Positions 63,915 to 64,000 of a DNA stretch of 64,000 nt are shown in pieces. Positions within the stretch are counted from its first letter, which is position 1; every line of letters begins with the position of its first letter. A program made the translations under genes and the position numbers. The DNA lies in the NCBI GenBank assembly GCA_934153675.1, contig CAKPFG010000002.1:112002-176001 (forward strand). The letters run 5' to 3'. The notes below the pieces were generated by a model that saw nothing but the letters and a program-made list of their open reading frames with translations, searched no databases and was not told the origin of the DNA. This stretch comes from an uncultured Bacilli bacterium. GTDB taxonomy: Bacteria; Bacillota_I; Bacilli_A; RF39; UBA660.

Positions 63915-64000
63915 GTATTTGTCCAATGGAAAGTAAATTAGTAGAAAGATTATTAATATTTTTTAAATTATTAACAGTGGTATTAAATTTTTTTGCAATG
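63901..64000 (-). CDS. LysM-domain protein, 3' end only
   Basis: The minus strand from the window edge encodes IAKKFNTTVNNLKNINN and ends LLSIGQILKIK followed by TAG. This is the second half of a LysM peptidoglycan-binding repeat at the C-terminus of a protein that starts outside the window. What enzyme or spore-coat domain it carries cannot be seen. Confidence 0.75.
   Translation of the reverse strand, partial: IAKKFNTTVNNLKNINNLSTNLLSIGQILKIK

Overview
This window is a very AT-rich bacterial chromosome segment. TGA is used as a normal stop (recF and gyrA both end in it), so this is not a Mycoplasma-type code. Gene content and order follow the Bacillus oriC-proximal region in rearranged blocks, with many sporulation genes: bofA, spoVT, a 3D-domain protein, spoIIR, ytaF, spoIID, spoIIQ, spoIIID. 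I infer a spore-forming, low-GC member of the Bacilli, most like the uncultured gut RF39/Erysipelotrichia-type lineages. That placement is inference, not a database result.

Layout. 0-11.7 kb holds the 3' end of a ComK-like gene, recF-gyrB-gyrA, a cluster of three perfect ParB sites (parS) around the small SRP RNA gene and tadA, then dnaX-ebfC-recR-bofA-holB-ricT-trmN6. 11.7-12.3 kb holds an IS110-type transposase remnant. 12.3-22.9 kb runs rsmI-pth-mfd-spoVT, metG, a small membrane ORF, tatD, a 3D-domain protein, rsmA, spoIIR and ytaF. 23-30 kb holds a decayed copy of a pilin-like gene, fba, murA, an unknown membrane-anchored protein, a Bax-inhibitor-1 protein, rpmE, a DUF421 protein and typA. 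29.9-34.5 kb holds a divergent XRE repressor, parA-parB, mscS, DUF951 and an AbgT-type transporter. 34.5-36.3 kb holds a pilin-like surface protein whose 3' end is strikingly GC-rich, followed by a small RNA-like unit. 36.3-48.7 kb holds ychF, yvcK, whiA, a DHH phosphodiesterase, rplI, dnaB, an M23 peptidase, walJ, rlmH, tilS and ftsH. 48.7-56.5 kb holds an unknown gene, a FemX-like transferase (minus strand), murJ, rpiB, a DUF1146 protein, spoIID, spoIIQ, spoIIID and mbl. 56.5-57.3 kb holds seven tRNA genes in two units. 57.3-58.7 kb holds a broken tyrosine recombinase and other debris. 58.8-64 kb holds an orphan adenine methyltransferase coupled to a lytic transglycosylase, an HD dNTPase, an LCP protein and the end of a LysM protein.

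Main point of interest. The pilin-like gene at 34565-35830 ends in about 100 bases that are 55% GC by hand count, against 22% in a 60-base stretch earlier in the same gene. These bases encode a Gly/Asn/Ser/Tyr-rich stretch leading into a VRPV-type end. This looks like the variable region of a diversity-generating retroelement (DGR) target. No reverse transcriptase or template repeat is visible in the window, so both would have to lie elsewhere. Two decayed relatives of the same gene, at about 23.0 kb and 39.4 kb, suggest a multi-copy, turning-over family.

How the genes work together. Most of the window is replication, segregation and repair (gyrase, DnaX/HolB, RecF/RecR, ParAB plus parS, DnaB), translation fidelity (TadA, TilS, RsmI, RlmH, RsmA, Pth, MetG, L9, L31) and cell wall/sporulation (MurA, MurJ, Mbl, SpoIID/Q, LCP). 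Most genes carry an AGGTGAT- or AGGAGG-type ribosome binding site. Several are translationally coupled by short overlaps.
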